Source: Mesorhizobium comanense
GTDB lineage: Bacteria > Pseudomonadota > Alphaproteobacteria > Rhizobiales > Rhizobiaceae
Assembly (NCBI RefSeq): GCF_005503535.1
Contig: NZ_SCNN01000001.1
Span: 310,001-374,000, forward strand
Length of the DNA: 64,000 bases
Direction: 5' to 3'
The notes under the pieces were generated by a model. The model was not told the DNA's origin, searched no databases, and was given only the letters and a program-made list of their open reading frames with translations. This document shows positions 40,115-47,624 of the stretch, piece by piece (position 1 is the first letter of the stretch; every line of letters begins with the position of its first letter). A program made the translations under genes and the position numbers.

Positions 40115-42033
40115 GCGGCGCTCCCGCCGGGCTGGACCTGCCGCAGCCACAGGGACAGCGAGGCCGAGCGCCAGACATACTGGACGTCGAGGGGGGCGGG
40201 CTGATCGGGCTGGCGCAGCAGTCGCGCATAGGCGGCCTTCACCTGTGGCAGGTTGACATAGGGCGCGATGCGGCCGGCGTCAGAGACCAGCAATTGCTCG
40301 AGGAGGTCGCGGTGGTTGCGCACCATGCCGTTGACCAGATTGGCGGTGAAGTCGATCTTGGTACGCCGCCATTGCACCGCTGGCGGCAGCACACCCTCCA
40401 TGGCGCGGCGCAGCACATAGCGGCCAAAGCCGTGTCTCAGCTTTTCCTCGCCCGGCAGCGCCAGGCAGAACTCGACCAGCGGCTTGTCCCAGAAGGGGTA
40501 ACGCGGTTCGACGCCGAAATTGGCGGCGGCCTTGTCGAGCACTTCGAAAGAATGCGGCACATAGCCGTTCAACAGGATCCAGCGATGGCTGAGCGCATCG
40601 CTGGCCTGGACGCCGGGTGGCATATAACCGGCGCGGTGAAAGCGGTCGATGAGTTCGGTGCGCCTGGCCAGGTCGGGATTGATCAGGTCACGCCAGCTGC
40701 GCGCGCGTTGCGCTTCGGCGGGCCGGCGTATCCTGTTGACGGCACGGTTCGCCAGATGCCTCAGCCGGGCGATGCGCCAGGCCGGCCCGTAAAGCGTGAG
40801 AAACTGGAAATAGAGGCCGAGCGTGGAGTCGCCATAGGTGTTCGAGGCGCTGCGAACCTCCCGCCAGAGATCCAGCCATTTGCCGCCATTGGCAAGCTCG
40901 TGCAAATGGCCGTGGCCTTGTGAAACGACCTCGTCGCCGCCATGGCCGTCGAGCAGCACTTTGATGCCCTTGGCGCCCGCCGTGCGATAGATGCCGCGGG
41001 TGAGTGTGAGGCCGGGCGCCAGGAATGTCCCCTCTTGTTCCTCCAGCACCCGCTCGAATTCCGCGAAGGGCGCATAGTTGCCGACCGGGATCAGGGTGGG
41101 GTTCATCGTCTGCTGGTCGAGCACGGCATCGATGAAGGATCGCTCGTCCATTGGCGAACCGCGCTCGAAAACCAGCGAGAAGGTCGGCAGTTTCGGTTTG
41201 CGGTCGGCGGCGTTCTGCAGGCCGGCCACGCAGGCGATCGATGAGGAATCGAGGCCACCGCTGAGCATGGCGCCGACAGCCCGGCTTCCGCGGGTCCGGT
41301 TGCGCACCGACTGTGCGAACAGGTGGGCGAATTCCGCCGCCGTATCGGACCGCGCCGGCCGTGGCGACGGCTCTATCTGCCAGTATCGCCGCAACGCGAC
41401 CTGTTGCGCAGTGACGGTCAGGCTGTGGCGCGCCGGCAGGCTGAAGACATCGCTGTAGGGCGTGGATTGCGGGTCGTCGGGAAGCCCGGCGAGGAAGCCG
41501 GAGATGCGGTACTCGCTGACCTCAGCGCCGACGCCGTCCAGGCCGAGCATCGGCCCGATTTCGGAGGCGAAGGCAAACCGGCGTTCCGTGGCGTGGTAGT
41601 AGAACGGCTTGACCCCGAAATGATCGCGCGCGCAGAACAGCAGCTGCCGTTCCGCGTCCCAGATGGCAAAGGCGAAGTCGCCCTGCAAATGCACGGGACA
41701 GGCTTCGCCCCAGCGCAGGTAGGCCCGCATCAGCAACTGGGCGTCGGCGACCGAGCTGTCGCGCAGGCCGAGCCTTGCCATCAGTTCATCGCGGTTGTCG
41801 AGCCTGCAATCGGCTGTAACGGCAAGCTTGCCGCCGGCCATGGTCAGCGGACCCGGGCCGGCCTCGTCCGTGGTGTTGAGCCAGGCATGGCCGAGCGCGA
41901 TGCCTGTGTCCAGCCACCAGGAACTGCCATCAGGACCACGGTGGCGCATGCGTGCCAGCATGCGCTGGATGTCGGCCGCGGCGTCCGCCGGCGCGGGGCC
42001 TTGTCGCTGCAGAAATCCGGCGACGCCGCTCAT
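40111..42033 (-). CDS. Lasso peptide cyclase (C protein, asparagine synthetase B-like)
   Basis: A 640-residue asparagine synthetase-like enzyme that adenylates an Asp/Glu side chain of the precursor core and closes the macrolactam with the N-terminal amine. The N-terminal glutaminase-like domain starts MSGVAGFLQ, so the catalytic Cys2 of true asparagine synthetases is Ser; lasso cyclases do not need ammonia from glutamine. It then has RHRGPDGSSWW, FAFAIWDAERQLLFCARDHFGVKPFYY in parts, the ATP-pyrophosphatase loop AMLSGGLDSSSIAC near residue 255, and LLDGHGGDEVVSQGHGHL. The ATG overlaps the B2 stop (ATGA), and the stop overlaps the kinase start. Confidence 0.88.
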   Translation of the reverse strand: MSGVAGFLQRQGPAPADAAADIQRMLARMRHRGPDGSSWWLDTGIALGHAWLNTTDEAGPGPLTMAGGKLAVTADCRLDNRDELMARLGLRDSSVADAQLLMRAYLRWGEACPVHLQGDFAFAIWDAERQLLFCARDHFGVKPFYYHATERRFAFASEIGPMLGLDGVGAEVSEYRISGFLAGLPDDPQSTPYSDVFSLPARHSLTVTAQQVALRRYWQIEPSPRPARSDTAAEFAHLFAQSVRNRTRGSRAVGAMLSGGLDSSSIACVAGLQNAADRKPKLPTFSLVFERGSPMDERSFIDAVLDQQTMNPTLIPVGNYAPFAEFERVLEEQEGTFLAPGLTLTRGIYRTAGAKGIKVLLDGHGGDEVVSQGHGHLHELANGGKWLDLWREVRSASNTYGDSTLGLYFQFLTLYGPAWRIARLRHLANRAVNRIRRPAEAQRARSWRDLINPDLARRTELIDRFHRAGYMPPGVQASDALSHRWILLNGYVPHSFEVLDKAAANFGVEPRYPFWDKPLVEFCLALPGEEKLRHGFGRYVLRRAMEGVLPPAVQWRRTKIDFTANLVNGMVRNHRDLLEQLLVSDAGRIAPYVNLPQVKAAYARLLRQPDQPAPLDVQYVWRSASLSLWLRQVQPGGSAA

Positions 42034-42512
42034 CGGCTGCCGTGGTCGACCAGATGGGCGAAGCCGTCGAGCGATCCGCCAAGCACGATATGGTTGTCGC
42101 TGACCAGCCAGGCATGCGCTTTCAACTGTGCGCCGGTGCCCCGCTCGATACCGATGCGGATGTTGGAAGCATTGCCCTGGCGCGCCAGAATATACTGGCC
42201 GGAAAGCGCCTGGGTAAGGCAGGTGGCACGTGGCACGAAGCGCGCGGCGGCGGCAACTCCCCAGGCAACGCGCCGCAGCTCGCCCATGCTGGCGCACTGC
42301 CGCGCATCGAGCCGGGTCACCAGGCCGCGAACGCGATTGTACGAGAAAACCGTCAGGCCGAGCCGGACGGCCGCGACCACCAGCAGGCAGCGGCACAGGA
42401 AAACGATCTCCGGCCCGCTCAGCGAGAAAATCCTGGCCAGGCCGCGTCGGCCGCTCCAGCGTTTGGCCGGGCTCGATCTTTGTTCTGTCACAGGTCTTTG
42501 CCGCGAGGTCAT
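42030..42512 (-). CDS. Lasso leader peptidase (B2 protein, transglutaminase-like)
   Basis: About 160 residues of the McjB C-terminal/transglutaminase-like family. After a basic N-terminus and one hydrophobic segment (IVFLCRCLLVVAAVRLGL) come RFVPRATCLTQALSGQYIL with the catalytic Cys, then LKAHAWLVSDNHIVLGG with the catalytic His, and a likely Asp. It removes the leader peptide from the precursor bound to B1. The start is uncertain: the ATG used avoids overlap with B1, while one 12 codons upstream has a GAGA site and would overlap the B1 gene. It overlaps the cyclase gene by 4 bp. Confidence 0.82.
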   Translation of the reverse strand: MTSRQRPVTEQRSSPAKRWSGRRGLARIFSLSGPEIVFLCRCLLVVAAVRLGLTVFSYNRVRGLVTRLDARQCASMGELRRVAWGVAAAARFVPRATCLTQALSGQYILARQGNASNIRIGIERGTGAQLKAHAWLVSDNHIVLGGSLDGFAHLVDHGSR

Positions 42513-42531
42513 GGCCTTTGTCGGAACCTGC

Positions 42532-42831
42532 CTAGACAAGTGCCTCATTGTGCAGTCTCGCAAGCCCGTTTTCGGCAAGGCCCTTCAGCAACGCATCGAC
42601 ATCGGCCTTGCAGCGCTCGGCATCGACATTGTAGCGCGCAAGCACGGCGCTGCGGATATCCGCGATTGGCCTGGGCTCCTGGATCAGCTCCCAGATGAAA
42701 GCACCGACACCGTTCAGGCTGTAATAGATATTCGATTTCAGGTTGAGCAGCGCGAGGCCGTCGCCGAATTCGCAAGCCACGGCATCACCGGCCGCGCTTA
42801 CGCAGTCGCGCTCGGATGGGTTCCAGTTCAT
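42532..42831 (-). CDS. Lasso RiPP recognition element (B1 protein, PqqD-like)
   Basis: A 99-residue PqqD-fold protein: ACEFGDGLALLNLKSNIYYSLNGVGAFIWELI (read in parts) is the typical beta-hairpin and helix, followed by three helices with ADIRSAVLARYNVDAE and DVDALLKGLAENGLARL. RREs of this kind bind the precursor leader and present it to B2 and C. The ATG has GAGG at good spacing; a TTG 17 codons upstream has none. It is separated from the precursor gene by a 140-bp spacer with two hairpins and is close to B2. Confidence 0.85.
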   Translation of the reverse strand: MNWNPSERDCVSAAGDAVACEFGDGLALLNLKSNIYYSLNGVGAFIWELIQEPRPIADIRSAVLARYNVDAERCKADVDALLKGLAENGLARLHNEALV

Positions 42832-42882
42832 CGAAAACCTCGCTTGCAACACGCCGTCTACGACAAAAACCGACAGTGCCAA

Positions 42883-42911
42883 CCGGGGAAGTCGGGGACT
42901 TTCATCCCCGG
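42883..42911 (-). terminator. GC-rich hairpin in the spacer before B1 (attenuator candidate)
   Basis: The inverted repeats ccgggga (42883) and tccccgg (42905) can pair, and an alternative cgggga-ctttca-tccccg stem (42893-42910) competes for the same right arm. There is no U-run, so it is more likely an attenuator or RNA-processing/stability element than a full stop. It would let the precursor be made in excess over the enzymes. Confidence 0.45.
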
Positions 42912-42933
42912 CTCCCTCTCATGGTTATTGAAT

Positions 42934-42960
42934 CCTGGAGGCCCAACGTCATCCCCCAGG
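42934..42960 (-). terminator. Hairpin directly after the lasso precursor gene
   Basis: On the minus strand CCTGGGGG and CCTCCAGG form an 8-bp stem with one G-U pair and an 11-base loop, 11 bp after the precursor stop. The following sequence (ATTCAATAACC) is AT-rich but not a U-run. Hairpins at this place are common between lasso precursor genes and their processing genes. Confidence 0.5.
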
Positions 42961-42971
42961 CCAGCATTGAC

Positions 42972-43124
42972 TCAGGAGAACGTCAGGTCGCCGATCGGGG
43001 TGTGCGCCGGAAAGGACGCGTCGATCGCCGTGCTGCCGCCGCCGCCCTGGGTGATGGTTTCGATCGAACCATGCACCGTCAGGCTTGGCGTTTCGTACTC
43101 ATGCTTTTCAACATTCTGTTCCAT
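42972..43124 (-). CDS. Lasso peptide precursor (A protein), 50 residues
   Basis: A short gene below usual length cut-offs, with an excellent ribosome-binding site (AGGAGAG six bases before ATG). The first 26 residues are the leader and contain YETPSLTVHGSIETITQ, which fits the lasso leader rule YxxPxLxxxG then five residues then T, with Thr at the penultimate leader position. The predicted core is 24 residues: ring segment GGGGSTAID, with Gly1 joined to the side chain of Asp9, then tail ASFPAHTPIGDLTFS. The tail has Phe12, His15 and Phe23 as possible plug residues and ends in Ser, the expected target of the neighbouring kinase. The call rests on motif, position and the complete set of processing genes. 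Confidence 0.88.
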   Translation of the reverse strand: MEQNVEKHEYETPSLTVHGSIETITQGGGGSTAIDASFPAHTPIGDLTFS

Positions 43125-43191
43125 TTTACTCTCCTAATGAGGACTGGAAACGGCCTGTCGAGTACCGTCAGCACTTTCATGCTGCGCTGCA

Positions 43192-43220
43192 ATAGCTGCA
43201 TGGCAACATTTATGAGTCAA
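43192..43220 (-). promoter_or_regulatory. Candidate promoter of the lasso operon
   Basis: On the minus strand TTGACT and AGCTAT are 17 bp apart, about 68 bp upstream of the precursor ATG. The -35 element is a near-perfect match to the sigma-70 consensus; the -10 element is weaker. Confidence 0.5.
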
Positions 43221-43643
43221 GCCTGATTTACCCCGTGTTAATCAATTATGGGTTGCGGACGTCACCATGTGTGTGAGGGTTGCCCAAAATTCAGCCTCTT
43301 TTGGATGGAAACCGGCAGCGATCGGCCGATGTTTCCGATGATTCTTTAAGCATTTGATTTTGCTTGCATAAAAATACCTCTTCGTAGATCATTTTTTAGG
43401 CAACGCTAAAGGAGGGAATATCTCCTTAGCCGAACTGTGCCAAACGCCGGCTCAAGCGCCTCGGTCAGGCCGCAAAAATAGCTCCTTCATCCAGCCGCTT
43501 CAAGGACGGGTTGCAAACGTTATGGTTGTAAAATTTCGCAGTGCGAAAGGAAAGGCTTTACGGCGCCCAGCTTTTTGGCGATGCTTTGCTTCGCACTTGC
43601 AGCATACGCGTGGCGAAAGTCGGTTTTGGAGACTGTGCGCTTA
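43221..43643. other. AT-rich spacer between lasso precursor and nucleotidyltransferase genes
   Basis: About 420 bp without a gene I can support. It is richer in A and T than the neighbours (for example catttgattttgcttgcataaaaatacc near 43351, read in parts) and presumably holds the promoter of the nucleotidyltransferase gene and regulatory sites of the divergent lasso operon. A frame continuous with the nucleotidyltransferase gene reaches back to 43575 and could give a longer N-terminus. No clear palindrome stands out. Confidence 0.5.
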
Positions 43644-44774
43644 ATGGCCCTGCCGGAAAGCTCCTATGAAAGACTGCGCGCCGCCGACTGCGTCGACGAG
43701 ATTGCCTATGTGCGGGCTTGCTTACGATTGTATTTCGCAGCCCCTGCGGCCGTTGCAAGTGAAATATCGGCACGTGGTCTTTCCACGGCCGCTATTGCCG
43801 ATATCACCAGGCTGAACAAGATCGCCGCCTTCGTCTGGAAGACGCTGTCGCGCGCGCCGTCGGGCGACCGGCCGGTTGAGCTTTTTCAGTGGCTCGACAT
43901 CTATCGCAAGAAGACGGTTTCGATGAATGCAGCCTGCCTCATGGATTCGATGGCGATCCATCAGGCGCTGCGCGACAGGCAGATCGATTTCGTGTTCCTG
44001 AAGGGGCCGTTCCAGCAGCATCTGCTTTACGGCGACCATTTCATGAAGCCGTCGGGCGATGTCGACATCCTGGTTTCGCCCGCGGGATTTGCAAACGCCC
44101 GCGATGCGCTGCGTTCCATCGGCTACGAGGTATCGGGCAAGTCCCGTTCCGTCTGGTGGATCCGATTCCTCGGCGAACAGCACATGACCCGCGGCGACGG
44201 GCCAAGATCGTCGACGGTCGACCTGCATTACCGCCTCCAGCAGCCGGGTTCTCCAAGCCCGCGCGATGCCGACGGGTTCCTGCGGCGAAAACGGCTGATC
44301 AGGATCGCCGGCGCGGAAGTGCCGTTCACTTCCGTGGCCGACACGCTGATGCTGTCCTGCATCAGCGTTGCCAAGGCGCTGTTCAACCGGGAGCCTTGCG
44401 CCGGTTATGTCTGCGATATCAGGGCCAGCGCCAACCGCCTTGACGAGGCCGATCAGCAGCGCGTGCTCGATGCGGCGGTGAGCCAGGGGCTGGACGACAC
44501 GCTGCTGCTCGGCCTGCGCGCCGCCGATGTGCTGCTGGGCGCCACCGGCACGCTTTTGTCGGAACGGGCCAAGCCGATCCTGTCGCGCATCGGCGATGAA
44601 GACCTGCTCAGCATGGTCATCGCGCCATGGCTGCCGTCGTTGCGCTGGCCGCAGCGGCGAACGGTGTTGTGGGAACTGTGTGGCCGGGCACCCGTCCGCT
44701 ATCTGGCGGAGGCGGGCTGGGCGGCGTCGGCGGATCTCAGCCGCCGCATCTTCGAACGCCCGGCCAACCAGTGA
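43644..44774 (+). CDS. Nucleotidyltransferase family protein, lasso tailoring candidate (N protein)
   Basis: A protein of about 376 residues of the NTP_transf_5 family. FVFLKGPFQQHLLYGDHFMKPSGDVDILV near residues 115-143 (read in parts) holds the GD-x-D nucleotidyltransferase site. Proteins of this family occur in lasso clusters that also carry an HPr-like kinase, such as the pseudomycoidin type, where I recall the homologue being linked to addition of sugar to the phosphorylated peptide. Its divergent position next to the precursor and beside the kinase operon suggests the same pathway. The start used has GGAG 12 bases upstream; ATG at 43581 would add 21 residues. A role in exopolysaccharide modification is the alternative. 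Confidence 0.75.
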   Translation: MALPESSYERLRAADCVDEIAYVRACLRLYFAAPAAVASEISARGLSTAAIADITRLNKIAAFVWKTLSRAPSGDRPVELFQWLDIYRKKTVSMNAACLMDSMAIHQALRDRQIDFVFLKGPFQQHLLYGDHFMKPSGDVDILVSPAGFANARDALRSIGYEVSGKSRSVWWIRFLGEQHMTRGDGPRSSTVDLHYRLQQPGSPSPRDADGFLRRKRLIRIAGAEVPFTSVADTLMLSCISVAKALFNREPCAGYVCDIRASANRLDEADQQRVLDAAVSQGLDDTLLLGLRAADVLLGATGTLLSERAKPILSRIGDEDLLSMVIAPWLPSLRWPQRRTVLWELCGRAPVRYLAEAGWAASADLSRRIFERPANQ

Positions 44775-44844
44775 TGGCGGCGGCGTCGAACATCGAAAGC
44801 GTACAGGGCGAGGGCAGATCGGAACCTGTGCAAGAGGCAAATCC

Positions 44845-45867
44845 ATGTCGATGATGAAATCGGAGGTCTGCGTGATCATCGCGGCCAAAAACGCGGCGCG
44901 CACGATCACGGTTGCCATCGCTTCCGCTTTGCGCGAGCCGGAAGTGATGGAGGTCGTTGTCGTCGACGACGGCTCAACGGACAATACAGCCGAAGTTGCC
45001 CTTTCCGCCGACGATGGCAGCGGCCGGCTGACGGTGATGCGCCTTGACGTCAACAGGGGGCCGTCCTTTGCCCGCAATGCCGCGATCGCGGGCTCGAAAG
45101 CGCCGTTCCTCAGCATTCTGGACGCCGACGATTTCTTTCTCGAGGGGCGCTTCCGCAACCTGTTTGCCGGCGCCGATTGGGACTTCGCCGCGGACAACAT
45201 CATGCTCATCAGGGACGACGCCACCAGCGACGTCACGAAGATAGTCGCGCCGGATTTCGCCGCCGATCCGGAGTTCCTCGATTTCGACCGTTTCGTCGAA
45301 GGCAATATCTCCAGGCGCCGCGTGCAAAGGGGTGAGCTCGGCTTCTTGAAGCCCGTGATCAGCCGTGCCTTCCTCGACCGCCATGGCTTGCGCTATGACG
45401 AAGGCCTGCGCCTGGGTGAGGATTACGAACTCTATGCACGCGCTGTTGCGCACGGCGCGCGTTTCAAGGTCATCCGTTCCTGCGGCTACGGCGCGATCGT
45501 ACGCGCCGATTCGCTCAGCGGCCGTCATCGCACACAGGATCTGCAGCGGCTGGCCGATGCCGATCTGGCCCTCCTGAGGATCGACAGCCTGCCCGAGGGT
45601 TCAAAGGCGGTGCTGCGGCGGCACGAGCGGCATGTGCGCGACAAGTACAGGCTGCGCAATTTCCTCGACGTGAAGGCCGAGCGGGGTTTGGCCTCGGCCG
45701 CCGCCTATGCCTTCGCAAGCCAATCAAACCTGGTTCCCATCGTCCAGGGCGTGGCGTTCGACAAGCTCGAGGCGCTGTTTCGCCGCGTTGGGCTTGTTTC
45801 CAGGCAAAAGCCTGTGCCGGCGCTGCGCTTCCTGATGGCCGGAACGAGCACGGGCAAGGGAGGATAG
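44845..45867 (+). CDS. GT2 family glycosyltransferase, ExoU/ExoO-like
   Basis: A 340-residue GT-A enzyme: CVIIAAKNAARTITVAIASAL, VVVDDGSTDNTAEVA, NRGPSFARNAAIAGSKAPFLSILDADDFFLE in parts (DxDD site), and LRLGEDYELYARAVAHGARF. The ATG has an AGAGG site eight bases upstream. It is clearly paralogous to the exoO-like gene at 57961, sharing the LKP-x-FL-RYDE-LR-GEDY arrangement. Its place next to the lasso insertion, beyond which exoX and exoY lie, corresponds to that of exoU in the succinoglycan cluster. It should add a glucose-like sugar to the lipid-linked repeat at the cytoplasmic face. Confidence 0.8.
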   Translation: MSMMKSEVCVIIAAKNAARTITVAIASALREPEVMEVVVVDDGSTDNTAEVALSADDGSGRLTVMRLDVNRGPSFARNAAIAGSKAPFLSILDADDFFLEGRFRNLFAGADWDFAADNIMLIRDDATSDVTKIVAPDFAADPEFLDFDRFVEGNISRRRVQRGELGFLKPVISRAFLDRHGLRYDEGLRLGEDYELYARAVAHGARFKVIRSCGYGAIVRADSLSGRHRTQDLQRLADADLALLRIDSLPEGSKAVLRRHERHVRDKYRLRNFLDVKAERGLASAAAYAFASQSNLVPIVQGVAFDKLEALFRRVGLVSRQKPVPALRFLMAGTSTGKGG

Positions 45868-46147
45868 CATCCCGCGCATGCCGGTTCGCAGTGCAGCGCA
45901 ACGCCACCCGCGCAAACCATTTCCATCGGAATTATGAGTTTACGAATTGGGTGGTTGCCTCATGGCTCCGGTGATGGCAGTCTATGTTGCGGTGCAGCAA
46001 TTGAACGACCAACCGGACTGGCCCCCGACCGGATTGGTGTTGAAGTCTCTCCCGTCAGGGAGTTGGACGATGCGACTTTCGAGCCCCGGAGGCGGGGATT
46101 GGCCAGCAGCCGGGCGCGTGAGCCCGGCAAGGACAGGACTCTAACCC

Positions 46148-46549
46148 ATGGCCTCGATATTCGGCTTCAGATCAAGGGATCCGGCCCGCGACCGGCAGAC
46201 CGACATCGCGCGGCTCGACCGGCTGGCGAAGCTGTTTGAGCAGATCGCCGCGGAGATCGAGGCCGAGAAAGCTGGCCTGGAGAGCCGTTACCGCAAGACG
46301 GCGACGAACGCGGCCTTCCTGGTCGAAGCCATGGAAAACGGTTCGGCCTCCGAGCGACGGTCATCTGAAGTCAGCGCGCTGACCGATTCGATCCTGAATT
46401 GCGAACGCCGCATTGCCGAACTGTCGCGCCAGGGTGGCATGATGAGCGGCCTGCGCCATTCGCTGGATATGGTGTTCGACGAAAATAGCACGTCCGATTC
46501 GGTCGCCCCGGCTGAAATTGCCAGGCCCGCCGGCGCCGGCCGAGGGTAA
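46148..46549 (+). CDS. Hypothetical coiled-coil protein, 133 residues
   Basis: I do not recognise a named family. The protein is soluble and mostly helical; residues 20-75 (DRLAKLFEQIAAEIEAEKAGLESRY, read in parts) form a likely coiled coil with an acidic and basic heptad pattern. The tail is rich in Ala, Pro and Gly and likely disordered. An AGGAC ribosome-binding site precedes the ATG. The 280 bp upstream has small hairpins (ctctcccgtcagggag) but no other gene. It sits between two exopolysaccharide genes; a regulatory or scaffold role is only a guess. Confidence 0.6.
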   Translation: MASIFGFRSRDPARDRQTDIARLDRLAKLFEQIAAEIEAEKAGLESRYRKTATNAAFLVEAMENGSASERRSSEVSALTDSILNCERRIAELSRQGGMMSGLRHSLDMVFDENSTSDSVAPAEIARPAGAGRG

Positions 46550-46699
46550 TGAGGAACGTGCGGGCAGTCGCAAAGGATGTGAAGCACAACGGGAATGGAA
46601 ACCGGAGAGGGTCAGGGCAGAGGTCAGGGTTGGCCCGTTTGGAAATGGTTCAAACGTCGACTTTGGGTTGGGGACGCACAGCACAAAGGTGAGTTTGGT

Positions 46700-47575
46700 A
46701 TGAATTCGGATCCGAAGACTAAATCCATGACTGGAATTGATGCGCTGCCCTTCCGCACCGGGAAAGCCGGCTGGCGCAGGCTGGCTTGGCCGGCTGCTTT
46801 GATGCTGGCTGCCATGGGCAGCCTGTGGCCGGCGCCTTCGCGTGCGCAGGACATCCAGTCCGCCCCCTCCTTCGTCGACGATTTCAAGAGTTTCGACCGT
46901 TCGCGCTGGTATGTCTCCGATGGCTGGAACAATGGCAGCCATCAGAATTGCACGTGGTCGAAGGGACTGGTCGCGCTTTCCGACGGGGTGCTGTCGCTGG
47001 GTTTCGAAAAGCAGAAACTGAAAGATCGCGATTTCGCCTGCGGCGAAATCCAGACCAAGCAGCGCTTCGGCTACGGCACCTATGAGGCGCGGATGAAGAC
47101 CGACAGCGGCTCGGGCCTCAACGCGGCGTTCTTCACCTATATCGGCCCTTCCGACAAACAGCCCTGGGATGAGATCGACTTCGAGATCCTGACCAAGGAC
47201 ACCTCCAAGGTTCAGGTCAACGCCTATATCGACGGCAAGGGCAAGAACGAGAAGCTGGTGGATGTGCCCGGCGGCACCGACAGCGCTTTCAACAACTATG
47301 CCTTCGTCTGGCAGAAGGACTCCCTGCGCTGGTATGTCAACGGCCAGCTGGTCAACACCATCACCGATCCGGCGAAGCTGCCCAGCCATGCGCAGAAGAT
47401 CTTCTTCAGCCTTTGGGGCAGCGACACGATGAAGGGCTGGATGGGCGCATTCGCGGATCCGGGCCGCAAGCTTTCGCTGCAGGTCGAACGTGTCGCCTTC
47501 ACTGCGCTCGGCGAGCCCTGCCAGTTTCCGGAATCGCTCGTATGCAGCGTAAAAGAGTTGGGAAAGACGAATTGA
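46700..47575 (+). CDS. exoK: ExoK-like endo-1,3-1,4-beta-glycanase (GH16)
   Basis: A 291-residue secreted GH16 glycanase. A signal peptide spans about residues 1-50, with a long basic N-region before the hydrophobic stretch [19 protein letters not shown] and cleavage near SRA-QDI. The beta-jelly-roll domain has [22 protein letters not shown] in parts and the catalytic [10 protein letters not shown] motif near residue 158, in which the two Glu act as nucleophile and acid/base. ExoK trims succinoglycan as it is made, giving low-molecular-weight forms. The ATG has AAGGTGAG upstream. Two cysteines near the C-terminus ([13 protein letters not shown]) may form a disulfide. Confidence 0.88.
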   Translation: MNSDPKTKSMTGIDALPFRTGKAGWRRLAWPAALMLAAMGSLWPAPSRAQDIQSAPSFVDDFKSFDRSRWYVSDGWNNGSHQNCTWSKGLVALSDGVLSLGFEKQKLKDRDFACGEIQTKQRFGYGTYEARMKTDSGSGLNAAFFTYIGPSDKQPWDEIDFEILTKDTSKVQVNAYIDGKGKNEKLVDVPGGTDSAFNNYAFVWQKDSLRWYVNGQLVNTITDPAKLPSHAQKIFFSLWGSDTMKGWMGAFADPGRKLSLQVERVAFTALGEPCQFPESLVCSVKELGKTN

Positions 47576-47581
47576 ACCGGC

Positions 47582-47599
47582 CGGACCGAACGCGGTCCG
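47582..47599 (+). terminator. Short hairpin between exoK and the UDP-glucose dehydrogenase gene
   Basis: cggaccg-aacg-cggtccg forms a 7-bp stem with a four-base loop, seven bases after the exoK stop. No U-run follows, so it may only stabilise the exoK message or partly stop transcription. Confidence 0.35.
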
Positions 47600-47624
47600 C
47601 TGCCCTGGACAGGAACGAAACCGA

